From contig CAMFIE010000014.1 in assembly GCA_945952315.1 (NCBI GenBank), positions 32,122 through 96,121 on the forward strand: a DNA stretch of 64,000 nt, given 5' to 3'. The stretch is from an uncultured Rhizobium sp. Lineage in GTDB: Bacteria; Pseudomonadota; Alphaproteobacteria; Rhizobiales; Rhizobiaceae. Below the pieces are notes generated by a model. That model saw nothing but the letters and a program-made list of their open reading frames with translations. It made no database searches and was not told the DNA's origin. A program made the translations under genes and the position numbers. Positions 57,047-64,000 of the stretch are shown here, piece by piece. The first letter of the stretch is position 1. Every line of letters starts with the position of its first letter.

Positions 57047-57814
57047 TCAAGGGCGGCCGGGCGGGTTGATCAGGGTCGCGGTCACATGGTGTGTGAGCGC
57101 ATAGGTCTTGCTGATTTCGCCGACAGGCGCAACCATCCACTGCCAGCGCGCATCGGGTTCCGGCAGTTGAAGACCGTGCATCAGATCGCTCTGATCCTGC
57201 ACCGTGCCGTTCAGGTCAAGGATATCGAAATGGGTGTCGGTCATGAGCAGGCAAGGCGCACTCAGCGCCTTCAGCCCTTCAACATGGGCCTCAAGCAGGG
57301 TGCGGATCGCATCAGGCGCAATCGCCTCGACCGCCAGCCGCCTTGCGCCGATGCCGATCTGCGAGAGCAGGTTGGCCGAGACCACGAAATCGAGATAGGG
57401 CACGCTTTTCAGGAAAGCGAGCGGTTCGGGGCTGCGTCCCGCCTTCAGGTCATCGAGACCGGAGAGATCGCGGTGCATGAGGCGCACGTTTTTCAACCGC
57501 TTTCGGAACAGTCTGAAATGCACGCTTGCGGGATGGGCGAGATCGAACAGGATCACCGTATCGAACTGACGGGACAGAAACTCGATCGGCACATCATAGA
57601 GAAGGCCGGAGCCGAGCACGACGCAGGTGCGGCGCGATTTCAGCCGCAAGACCGCGCCCGCGATCGCCTGATGGCAGAGCAGCTCATGCGGCTGCCAGCT
57701 TTCCCGGCAGCGCCGCGCGCGCGACCACAGGCTGATCGAGGATTTGAGATAAGGACGAAAGGCCTTTGGCGCGAGCGGATAGCTCACCGCGAAATGCGCC
57801 GCTTCGAGGATCAT
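57047..57814 (-). CDS. Rossmann-type methyltransferase-like protein, function unknown
   Basis: 255 residues. A glycine-rich strand-loop CVVLGSGLLYDVPIEFLSRQFDTVILFDLAHPASV looks like a SAM-binding site with an acidic residue at the end of strand 2. VPYLDFVVSANLLSQIGIGARRLAVEAI and CLLMTDTHFDILDLNG resemble later strands of a class I methyltransferase. No catalytic motif identifies the substrate. The ATG at 57814 overlaps the relE stop (ATGA), so the gene is translationally coupled to a toxin gene; it is then followed by the HAD hydrolase. Confidence 0.75.
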   Translation of the reverse strand: MILEAAHFAVSYPLAPKAFRPYLKSSISLWSRARRCRESWQPHELLCHQAIAGAVLRLKSRRTCVVLGSGLLYDVPIEFLSRQFDTVILFDLAHPASVHFRLFRKRLKNVRLMHRDLSGLDDLKAGRSPEPLAFLKSVPYLDFVVSANLLSQIGIGARRLAVEAIAPDAIRTLLEAHVEGLKALSAPCLLMTDTHFDILDLNGTVQDQSDLMHGLQLPEPDARWQWMVAPVGEISKTYALTHHVTATLINPPGRP

Positions 57815-58086
57815 GTGTAGACATCTCTCCGGTGGCCGATATCGATCACCAGCACCAATAATTCGCGGTCGCGGATTTCGCAAATGATGCGATAGTCACC
57901 GACGCGGTATCGCCAGCGTCCGCTGTGTTCCTTTCCCTGCAGGGCAAGGCCGAGGCTGCGAATGTCCGGCAGGTTGCCAAGCCGCGTGTGCAGGAAATCG
58001 TGAATGCGGCGACGCTGTGCCGGATCAAGCCTTTCGACGAACTTTCGTGCTGACTTCCGGTACGTGATCGTCCATTTCGAGCCCAC
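57811..58086 (-). CDS. relE: RelE/ParE-family toxin
   Basis: 91 residues of the RelE fold: WTITYRKSARKFVERLDPAQRRRIHDFLHTRLG, LGLALQGKEHSGRWRYRVGDYRIICEIRDRELLVLVIDIGHRRDVYT. The C-terminal GHRRDVY and the basic strand WRYRVGDYR match ribosome-dependent mRNA nucleases of the RelE group. The GTG start at 58086 has GGAGGAG 7 bases upstream and gives a 62-base overlap with the antitoxin gene. Its stop overlaps the start of the methyltransferase-like gene. Confidence 0.93.
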   Translation of the reverse strand: MGSKWTITYRKSARKFVERLDPAQRRRIHDFLHTRLGNLPDIRSLGLALQGKEHSGRWRYRVGDYRIICEIRDRELLVLVIDIGHRRDVYT

Positions 58087-58291
58087 CCCAGAACTCCTCC
58101 GCTGAAATCACCTCATCCTCGCCGTTGCGGATGCGCTCCATGGCGTCTTCGGCCAGCTTTGCATCCTCCACATCTTCCACGGCATCGAGAATGGCATCGA
58201 GGAGGAAGCGGCGCAGCGTGAGGCCGCGTGCGTTCGCGGCCGCTTCAGCGCGTTCAAAAAGTCCTTCGGGAATATCGAATGTCCGGGTCAT
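58025..58291 (-). CDS. relB: RelB/RHH-type antitoxin
   Basis: 88 residues. An N-terminal ribbon-helix-helix-like part (RTFDIPEGLFERAEAAANARGLTLRRFLLDAILDAVED) should bind its own promoter, and the acidic C-terminal half (RIRNGEDEVISAEEFWGGLEMDD) should wrap the toxin. The ATG at 58291 has GAGG 6 bases before it. It overlaps relE by 62 bases and forms an intact type II pair. Confidence 0.88.
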   Translation of the reverse strand: MTRTFDIPEGLFERAEAAANARGLTLRRFLLDAILDAVEDVEDAKLAEDAMERIRNGEDEVISAEEFWGGLEMDDHVPEVSTKVRRKA

Positions 58292-58457
58292 GTCTTGCCT
58301 CGCCATGCCTTTGCAATGGACAAAGGATAGCATGGCGCAGGCGTGATGAACAGGGTTCCATCCGAACCGGTTAAAATACCGCGCGCGCCTTGCCGCTTAA
58401 GGCTCAATCCGCTAGGAAACCGCTCGAATGCAACTGCCTTGAGCGAAGAGTGCCCCG

Positions 58458-59972
58458 ATGAGCGAAAAGCCGAAAAAACCGCAGAAGCTGAAAGCCCGCT
58501 TGCCCCGTGGTTTTGTCGATCGCCATGCGGGTGATATCCGCGCCGTTGACGAGATGGTGGCGAAGATCAAGGCGGTCTACGAGCGCTATGGGTTTGACCC
58601 GGTGGAAACGCCGCTGTTCGAATATACCGATGCGCTCGGCAAGTTCCTGCCCGACAGCGATCGCCCGAACGAGGGCGTCTTCTCGCTGCAGGACGATGAC
58701 GAGCAGTGGATGAGCCTGCGCTATGATCTGACCGCGCCGCTCGCCCGCCATGTGGCGGAAAATTTCAACGAGATCCAGCTGCCCTACCGCACCTATCGCG
58801 CGGGCTATGTGTTCCGCAACGAAAAGCCCGGCCCCGGCCGCTTCCGCCAGTTCATGCAGTTCGATGCCGACAGCGTCGGCGCGCCCGGCGTGCAGTCGGA
58901 TGCGGAAATGTGCATGATGATGGCCGATACGCTGGAAGCGCTCGGCATCCGCCGCGGCGATTATGTGATCCGGGTGAACAACCGCAAGGTTCTCGATGGC
59001 GTGATGGAAGCGATCGGCCTCGGCGGCGACGACAATGCCGCCCGGCGCCTGAACGTGCTGCGTGCCATCGACAAGATGGACAAGTTCGGTGAAGAGGGCG
59101 TGCGCCTGCTGCTCGGCCCCGGCCGCAAGGATGAAAGCGGCGATTTCACCAAGGGTGCAGGGCTGAACGACGAGCAGATCGGCAAGGTGCTCTTCTTCGT
59201 CGGCATCAGGAATTATGCCGAAAGTGCGGAGGCCCTGGCGGCACTCGTGTCTGGCACCACCAAGGGTGCGGAAGGCGTCGAGGAGCTGAACATGATCGGC
59301 GCGCTGGTTTCTGGCGCAGGCTATGATCCTGACCGGATCAAGATCGATCCTTCCGTCGTGCGCGGTCTCGAATACTATACCGGCCCGGTCTACGAGGCTG
59401 AGCTGACCTTCGATGTCACCAACGAGAAGGGCGAGAAGGTGGTGTTCGGCTCGGTCGGCGGCGGCGGGCGGTATGACGGGCTGGTATCGCGCTTCATGGG
59501 CCAGCCGGTTCCGGCGACCGGCTTTTCCATCGGTGTTTCGCGCCTGATGACGGCGCTGAAGAACCTGGGCAAGCTCGGCACCGACGAGGTGCTCGCACCG
59601 GTCCTCGTGACCGTGATGGATGGCGATGTGGAGGCGATGGGCCGCTACCAGCGCTTCACGCAGGCGCTGCGCAATGCCGGTATCCGGGCCGAAATGTATC
59701 AGGGCAACTGGAAGAAGTTCGGCAACCAGCTGAAATATGCCGACCGCCGCGGCTCGCCCGTCGCGATCATCCAGGGTGGTGACGAGCGGGCGCAAGGCGT
59801 GGTGCAGATCAAGGACCTGATCGAGGGCAAGCGGCTTTCCGGCGAGATCGAGGACAATGCCAGCTGGCGCGAGGCCCGCGTGGCGCAGGTCACCGTGCCG
59901 GAAGCCGAACTCGTCGAAACCGTGAAGCGCATCCTCGCCGAACAGGCCGAAGACCGGGCGAGGGCGAAGTGA
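58458..59972 (+). CDS. hisS: Histidyl-tRNA synthetase
   Basis: Class II aminoacyl-tRNA synthetase of 504 residues. Motif 2 is [29 protein letters not shown] (about 115-143), the histidine-A segment is [16 protein letters not shown], and motif 3 is [33 protein letters not shown] (about 331-363). The C-terminal anticodon domain has VLVTVMDGD. An insertion and the FMQFDAD block fit the alphaproteobacterial type. hisZ and hisG follow on the same strand, separated from hisS by a palindromic repeat. Confidence 0.97.
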   Translation: MSEKPKKPQKLKARLPRGFVDRHAGDIRAVDEMVAKIKAVYERYGFDPVETPLFEYTDALGKFLPDSDRPNEGVFSLQDDDEQWMSLRYDLTAPLARHVAENFNEIQLPYRTYRAGYVFRNEKPGPGRFRQFMQFDADSVGAPGVQSDAEMCMMMADTLEALGIRRGDYVIRVNNRKVLDGVMEAIGLGGDDNAARRLNVLRAIDKMDKFGEEGVRLLLGPGRKDESGDFTKGAGLNDEQIGKVLFFVGIRNYAESAEALAALVSGTTKGAEGVEELNMIGALVSGAGYDPDRIKIDPSVVRGLEYYTGPVYEAELTFDVTNEKGEKVVFGSVGGGGRYDGLVSRFMGQPVPATGFSIGVSRLMTALKNLGKLGTDEVLAPVLVTVMDGDVEAMGRYQRFTQALRNAGIRAEMYQGNWKKFGNQLKYADRRGSPVAIIQGGDERAQGVVQIKDLIEGKRLSGEIEDNASWREARVAQVTVPEAELVETVKRILAEQAEDRARAK

Positions 59973-59987
59973 ACGGAGTAGCTGCCG

Positions 59988-60101
59988 CCCCCTCATCCGG
60001 CTGCCGCCACCTTCTCCCCGGCGGGGAGAAGGCCCATGGGACGGCTGTTGTTTTTCCTCCTCTCCCCTCGGGGAGAGGATGCCGGCAGGCAGGTGAGGGG
60101 G
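59988..60101. repeat. Rhizobial intergenic palindromic repeat (RIME-like)
   Basis: The outer arms CCCCCTCATCCGGCTGCCG and GGCAGGCAGGTGAGGGGG are inverted, and two inner hairpins lie between: CTTCTCCCCGGCGGGGAGAAG and CTCTCCCCTCGGGGAGAG. This pattern is a common dispersed element in rhizobial genomes. It fills most of the hisS-hisZ gap and could act as an mRNA processing or attenuation structure. Confidence 0.75.
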
Positions 60102-60132
60102 CCACACCCCGCAACCGTCTCGAGGTCGTCCC

Positions 60133-61260
60133 ATGCCTTTGATGAAACTTCCGGCCTTTGCGACCCGGCTTGCGGCCGAGATGGCGGCGTTTGGCACCGA
60201 GCCGGTGGATATGCCGGTGATCCAGCCTGCCGAACCCTTTCTGGACATGGCGGGCGAGGATCTGCGCCGTCGCATCTTCATGACCGAGAGCGAGACGGGT
60301 GAAAGCCTGTGCCTGCGGCCGGAATTCACCATTCCCGTCTGCCTCAGCCATATCGAGAATGCCACTGGCACGCCCCGGCGCTATTCCTATCTCGGCGAGG
60401 TGTTCCGCCAGCGGCGCGACGGGCCGAACGAGTTTTACCAGGCTGGGATCGAAGACCTTGGTGATCCGGAAACGGCGCGCGCCGATGCGCGGGCGATTTC
60501 CGAGGCGGCTGCGATCCTCAAGGGTCTGGTCTCCGCACCTGTTCACACCGTGCTGGGTGATCAGGCGCTGTTCGAGGCGGTTGTTGCAGGCCTTGGCCTG
60601 CCTTCCGGCTGGCAGAAGCGGCTGATCCATGCCTTCGGCAACATGGCGCAGCTCGAAGCGCTGCTTTCGCGCCTTGCAAGGCCGGAAGAGGTGCGCGGGC
60701 TCAGCCCCGAAATCCAGTCGCTGCTTGCCGCCGGTGATGATGCGGCGCTGATTGCCCATATCGATCAGACCATGGTGGAAACCGGCTATTCCACCAATGC
60801 CAGCCGCAGCCCGGCCGATATTGCCCGGCGGCTGCGCGCCAAGCTTTCGCTCGCCAAGGCCTCGCTCGATCCGGCCGCCATCGAGACGCTGCGCAATTTC
60901 CTGTCGTTGTCCGTGCCGCTGTCTGAAGCATCGTCCGCCCTTTCGGCCTTTGCAATGAGGGCGGGGCTTGATCTTGGCCCGGCGCTGAAACAGTTCGAGG
61001 CGCGGGTTGCGGCTCTTGCCGCAGCCGGTATCGATCTTGCGGCGATCACCTATCGCGCCGCCTTTGGCCGCCCGCTCGATTATTATACCGGCCTCGTCTT
61101 CGAAATGACGGGGGCGGATGGCGCGGTGCTGGCCGGGGGCGGGCGCTTCGACCGGCTGCTGACGCTGCTGGGCGCGGAAAGCCACATTCCCGCCGTCGGC
61201 TTCGCGCTCTGGCTCGACCGCATCGAAAAGACCCGGCAGACAAGCGGAGAGGCCGCATGA
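60133..61260 (+). CDS. hisZ: ATP phosphoribosyltransferase regulatory subunit
   Basis: A HisRS-like protein of 375 residues that does not charge tRNA but forms the hetero-octamer with short HisG and conveys histidine feedback. HisRS-like parts remain: [54 protein letters not shown] and [13 protein letters not shown]. The anticodon domain is absent, as expected. GAGG lies 7 bases before the ATG. It overlaps hisG by 4 bases. Confidence 0.95.
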   Translation: MPLMKLPAFATRLAAEMAAFGTEPVDMPVIQPAEPFLDMAGEDLRRRIFMTESETGESLCLRPEFTIPVCLSHIENATGTPRRYSYLGEVFRQRRDGPNEFYQAGIEDLGDPETARADARAISEAAAILKGLVSAPVHTVLGDQALFEAVVAGLGLPSGWQKRLIHAFGNMAQLEALLSRLARPEEVRGLSPEIQSLLAAGDDAALIAHIDQTMVETGYSTNASRSPADIARRLRAKLSLAKASLDPAAIETLRNFLSLSVPLSEASSALSAFAMRAGLDLGPALKQFEARVAALAAAGIDLAAITYRAAFGRPLDYYTGLVFEMTGADGAVLAGGGRFDRLLTLLGAESHIPAVGFALWLDRIEKTRQTSGEAA

Positions 61261-61952
61261 CCATCACCATCGCACTGCCCTCCAAGGGCCGGATGAAGGA
61301 TGACAGCTCGGCGATTTTCGAGCGCGCAGGGCTGAAGATCGTCAGCATCGGCAATGATCGCAATTATCGCGGACGGATCGAGGGCCGCGAGGATATCGAG
61401 ATCGCCTTTCTCTCGGCCTCTGAAATCGCCCGCGAGATCGGCAATGGCACGGTGGATTTCGGTGTCACGGGCGAGGATCTCGTGCGCGAGGGCCTTGCCG
61501 ATGCCGACCGGCGGATGGAAATCGCCGCCCGCCTTGGCTTCGGCCATGCGGATGTGGTGGTGGCAGTGCCGGAAATCTGGCTGGATGTGGCGACCATGGC
61601 CGATCTGGGCGACGTGGCGGCGGATTTTCGCGCCCGGCACGGACGACGGCTGGCAATTGCCACCAAATACTGGCGGCTGACACAGCAGTTCTTTTCCGCG
61701 ACACACGGCATCCAGCTCTACCGGATCGTCGAAAGCCTCGGCGCGACCGAAGGCGCACCGGCGGCGGGCTCTGCCGATATCATCGTGGATATCACCTCGA
61801 CCGGCTCGACGCTTGTGGCCAATCATCTGAAAATTCTCGAGGACGGCGTGATCCTGCGTTCGCAGGCCTGTCTGGTGCGCGCAAAAAAACCGGGCCACGA
61901 CAGTGACCCGGTTGTCTCGGAAGTGATCGAAAAGGTGCGCGCGGCCCTTTGA
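61257..61952 (+). CDS. hisG: ATP phosphoribosyltransferase, short form
   Basis: The first enzyme of histidine biosynthesis, 231 residues, which is the short type lacking the regulatory domain and needing HisZ. Conserved parts are [15 protein letters not shown] at the N-terminus, [31 protein letters not shown], and the PRPP loop [22 protein letters not shown]. Coupled to hisZ by ATGA. Confidence 0.97.
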   Translation: MTITIALPSKGRMKDDSSAIFERAGLKIVSIGNDRNYRGRIEGREDIEIAFLSASEIAREIGNGTVDFGVTGEDLVREGLADADRRMEIAARLGFGHADVVVAVPEIWLDVATMADLGDVAADFRARHGRRLAIATKYWRLTQQFFSATHGIQLYRIVESLGATEGAPAAGSADIIVDITSTGSTLVANHLKILEDGVILRSQACLVRAKKPGHDSDPVVSEVIEKVRAAL

Positions 61953-61987
61953 GGCCGGACAAGGGCATCTCTTCGCCCCTGAACGTC

Positions 61988-62332
61988 TCAGCCCTTGAGA
62001 ACGGGCACCGGCTTCATGTCGTCGTGGAAGAAGCGGAAATAGGCCGCCACCTGCGCAAAGCTGCTCGAGGTGTGCTTCAGCCGCAAGCCAACGGTCGCAT
62101 TCGCCGGACGATACCAGCTGATCACACCGGTCTGGTGACCAAGCTCCGGCCCGTAGAAGGTGACGGGCATGTCCTTGAGAAGCGGACGGTGCTCTTCGAG
62201 AAGGCGAAGCCCGATGCCATCGCGCGAAAGGTCCACCACGCGGCAGTAGAGCGACGCATTCATATATTTCAGATGGCCGAAAAGGCGCACCTCGGAGCGT
62301 TCCTGTTTGCGTGCCTGTATCTGGTTGTTCAT
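61988..62332 (-). CDS. PilZ-domain protein
   Basis: A small c-di-GMP effector-type protein of about 114 residues. The PilZ motifs are present as RSEVR (Rxxx R) and DLSRDGIGL (the [D/N]xSxxG motif), followed by a beta-barrel ending PANATVGLRLK. The binding residues look intact, so c-di-GMP binding is likely; the output is unknown. Start at 62332 is uncertain; an ATG at 62365 adds 11 residues. Confidence 0.85.
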   Translation of the reverse strand: MNNQIQARKQERSEVRLFGHLKYMNASLYCRVVDLSRDGIGLRLLEEHRPLLKDMPVTFYGPELGHQTGVISWYRPANATVGLRLKHTSSSFAQVAAYFRFFHDDMKPVPVLKG

Positions 62333-62480
62333 TTTCTTGATTCCCGCAGTCAGTTCATTCGTCAACTAGGCATCATGCCGGATTGGTTTGAATTGTAATG
62401 GTGACTTACAAACAATGTCATAAAGTATATCGATAAGATTTTATTGATTTTGCCGAATTTCGCCCCTCTGCAGGCCAAAA

Positions 62481-62513
62481 AGAAGGCCCCCTGCCTTCGG
62501 GGCAAGGGGCCTG
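62481..62513 (-). terminator. Terminator of the doxX gene
   Basis: An AGGCCCC...GGGGCCT stem with a TTCG-type loop and one A-C mismatch, followed on the minus strand by CTTTTTGG. It lies about 35 bases after the doxX stop. Confidence 0.8.
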
Positions 62514-62548
62514 AAAAATCAGAGTGTTAATCGTGTTTTGCCGGGCGG

Positions 62549-62983
62549 TCAGGCAGCGGTTGCGCCGCGGCGTGCGTCCAGCGAGAGAGCGCCCGCACCG
62601 ACGGTTGCGATTAACAGATAGGCGCCAGCCAGCGTCAGATTCTTCATCAGCATGATCTGGTTCAGGGTCGAGAGCCAGCCATTGGCTTCCGGCGGGAAGG
62701 TCGGCACATTGATGGCGCTGCCGTGGAAGACAAAGCCGGTGAACACGCAGAAGGCGGCAAGCGACCAGCCGACAATGCGGGTCTGGAAGCCGACGAGCAT
62801 CGCAAGACCAGCAATCAGTTCATAGGCACCGGCAAGGTAGGCCAGAACATTGGCGGCAGGCAGGCCTGCACCGGCAATCATGCCCGCCGTGCCAGCCGGA
62901 TCGGCCAGCTTGCCGAAACCCGCCATGATGAACATGAAGGACAGGGCCACGCGGGCCACCAGAATAAGAATATCGCGAACCAT
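62549..62983 (-). CDS. DoxX-family membrane protein
   Basis: 144 residues with four helices. It has the DoxX pattern RVALSFMFIMAGFGKLADPAGTAG at the start, then LAYLAGAYELIAGLAMLVGFQTRI and a final NLTLAGAYLLIATVGAGALSLD. DoxX proteins are inner-membrane and linked to thiol or oxidative stress in some organisms. AAGGAGA sits directly before the ATG at 62983. Confidence 0.92.
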   Translation of the reverse strand: MVRDILILVARVALSFMFIMAGFGKLADPAGTAGMIAGAGLPAANVLAYLAGAYELIAGLAMLVGFQTRIVGWSLAAFCVFTGFVFHGSAINVPTFPPEANGWLSTLNQIMLMKNLTLAGAYLLIATVGAGALSLDARRGATAA

Positions 62984-63190
62984 GGTTTTCTCCTTGGAAT
63001 GGCGCCAGCAAGCGGCCTTGCCTGCGCCCTGGGTCTGTGCCGCTTGCCCTTCGCAAAGGAGAAGGCGTTGCAGCGGATGCCCAAGGAGTTACCGAAAAGT
63101 TGATTGCAATGAAATATAAACAATCTTCAACGGATTGTTCGTAAATGATGAACGATTTGCAGGACACGTTTGCGTGAGCGGCGGGGCCGC

Positions 63191-63649
63191 TCAGGCATAA
63201 TGCAGCATCGGCCGTTCCGGCCCGGTTTCCAGCCTGAAGCGCGGAAAGATGAAGACGCCGTTGAGCTGAAGGTCATCCGCCCCATCCTGAACCACCGACC
63301 GGGCGATGCAGAACAGCGGCTGCAGCCGGTTTTCGCTGAGGTTAAGCGTGGTGGAAAAGCAGAAGGAGGAAGGCGTGGAGGCTGCCCGCTCGAAAAGGCT
63401 CAGGATATGGCTGCGATCCACCGCCGCATAGGCGCGGGTGAGATTGCGAAGCCCGCATTCGCCGGAAGAAAGCCCGTGCAGGGCCGCACTCCATTCGCCG
63501 ATCCGGATCGTGCCTTCGCTGGGGTCGGCGGACCATTCCTCACTCAGGCAATAGGGCATCAGCGATGGCTCGTTCATCGCGCCAATCATCATCGGCATGG
63601 TGCGAAACGGGTTCGCGCCGGGCATTTCCGCAATCTTGAACACGGGCAT
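63191..63649 (-). CDS. PAS-like protein, function unknown
   Basis: 152 residues. The pattern GTIRIGEWSAALHGLSSGECGLRNLTRAYAAVDRSHILSLFERAAS and FCFSTTLNLSENRLQPLFCIARSVVQDG resembles a PAS fold without an attached output domain. No cofactor motif is evident. The start at 63649 is an ATG with a short hydrophobic N-terminus. Similar single-PAS proteins are common in Rhizobiales and are not characterised. Confidence 0.7.
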   Translation of the reverse strand: MPVFKIAEMPGANPFRTMPMMIGAMNEPSLMPYCLSEEWSADPSEGTIRIGEWSAALHGLSSGECGLRNLTRAYAAVDRSHILSLFERAASTPSSFCFSTTLNLSENRLQPLFCIARSVVQDGADDLQLNGVFIFPRFRLETGPERPMLHYA

Positions 63650-63947
63650 CTCCCCAACCGTGCATCCGGTTGTGACAGGCTAGAGGTTCCATTGCTATCT
63701 CTCGGCCCCTTCGGCACGCCTGCCGGGCGACCCGCGCCCGGGCCGGGAGATGGTTTCGCTGACGCACCGCACGCTCACGCGCCGGTCCCGTCTTCCCCCA
63801 TTCACGCCCTGGGCCCTCTCCGGGACATGCTCCATCCGGCCCGTGCTCGCCTCACGAACCGCTTCGAAAAATCTATAGATCATACGCGATTTTTCAATGT
63901 GAGTTTATGGCAGTGGAAAATTGTAGTTTTGGGGGAGGGTGGTGGGG
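63650..63947. other. Intergenic stretch with no supported gene
   Basis: About 300 bases right of the PAS-like gene. Short frames occur on both strands but contain no recognisable domain, and the composition is mixed (GC-rich to 63850, AT-rich after). It leads directly into the tandem repeat. Confidence 0.5.
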
Positions 63948-64000
63948 AGTGAGTAGTGAGTAGTGAGTAGTGAGTAGTGAGTAGTGAGTAGTGAGTAGTG
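63948..64000. repeat. 7-bp tandem repeat (AGTGAGT) running off the window
   Basis: Seven and a half perfect copies of AGTGAGT occupy 63948-64000 and continue beyond the end. The unit contains stop codons in every frame (TAG, TGA), so it is non-coding. Such short perfect arrays change length easily. Confidence 0.95.

Overview
The window looks like chromosomal DNA from an alphaproteobacterium of the order Hyphomicrobiales, most likely Rhizobiaceae. The evidence is GC-rich coding DNA, a short-form HisG paired with HisZ behind HisS, a plant-type glutamate-cysteine ligase beside rsmE, an Omp25-like porin, a DUF3422 protein, a rhizobial-style palindromic intergenic element (59988-60101), and two chemoreceptors ending in xWxxF pentapeptides. 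No rRNA, CRISPR array, prophage or complete insertion sequence was seen. There is one tRNA, tRNA-Gln(CTG).

Layout. 0-4.8 kb: the end of a small membrane protein, then a large repeat-bearing autotransporter on the minus strand. 5.0-8.7 kb: a GntR-regulated set of a PLP enzyme, a solute-binding protein and one permease; the same palindrome (core TTTGATCAAA) lies before the regulator and before the enzyme. 8.7-20.5 kb is accessory in character: a relic with IS21-like end repeats, a tightly coupled three-gene operon around a TelA-family protein with a large membrane protein and an unrecognised helical protein, then a type I restriction-modification operon (hsdM-hsdS-hsdR) with a YgjP-like metallopeptidase, ending at tRNA-Gln.

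20.7-31 kb is mainly core: Ppx/GppA phosphatase with a very basic N-terminal extension, rlmE, a VOC protein, an SDR, an MFS exporter, guaB, a small membrane protein, a chemoreceptor and a TetR regulator. 31-41.8 kb: a LysR regulator, a candidate structured non-coding RNA just before a second chemoreceptor, a DUF937 protein, gshA, rsmE, a Pit phosphate transporter, a Nudix hydrolase and an Omp25-like protein.

42-53 kb carries two hydroxy-acid oxidation modules: lutABC under a GntR regulator with a 25-bp palindrome in its promoter, and glcDEF divergent from a LysR gene. A solitary MazF/PemK-like gene and a DUF3422 gene lie between them. 53-64 kb holds two neighbouring L,D-transpeptidases, DNA-3-methyladenine glycosylase I, a relB-relE pair translationally coupled to a methyltransferase-like gene and a HAD hydrolase, hisS-hisZ-hisG, a PilZ protein, a DoxX protein and a PAS-like protein. 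The window ends inside a 7-bp tandem repeat.

The best candidate for an undescribed system is the telA-centred operon at 9.5-13.3 kb, because of its tight coupling and its place beside a restriction system. A defence or envelope-stress role is inference only. The candidate RNA at 32.1-32.3 kb and the two operator palindromes are the next most useful leads.
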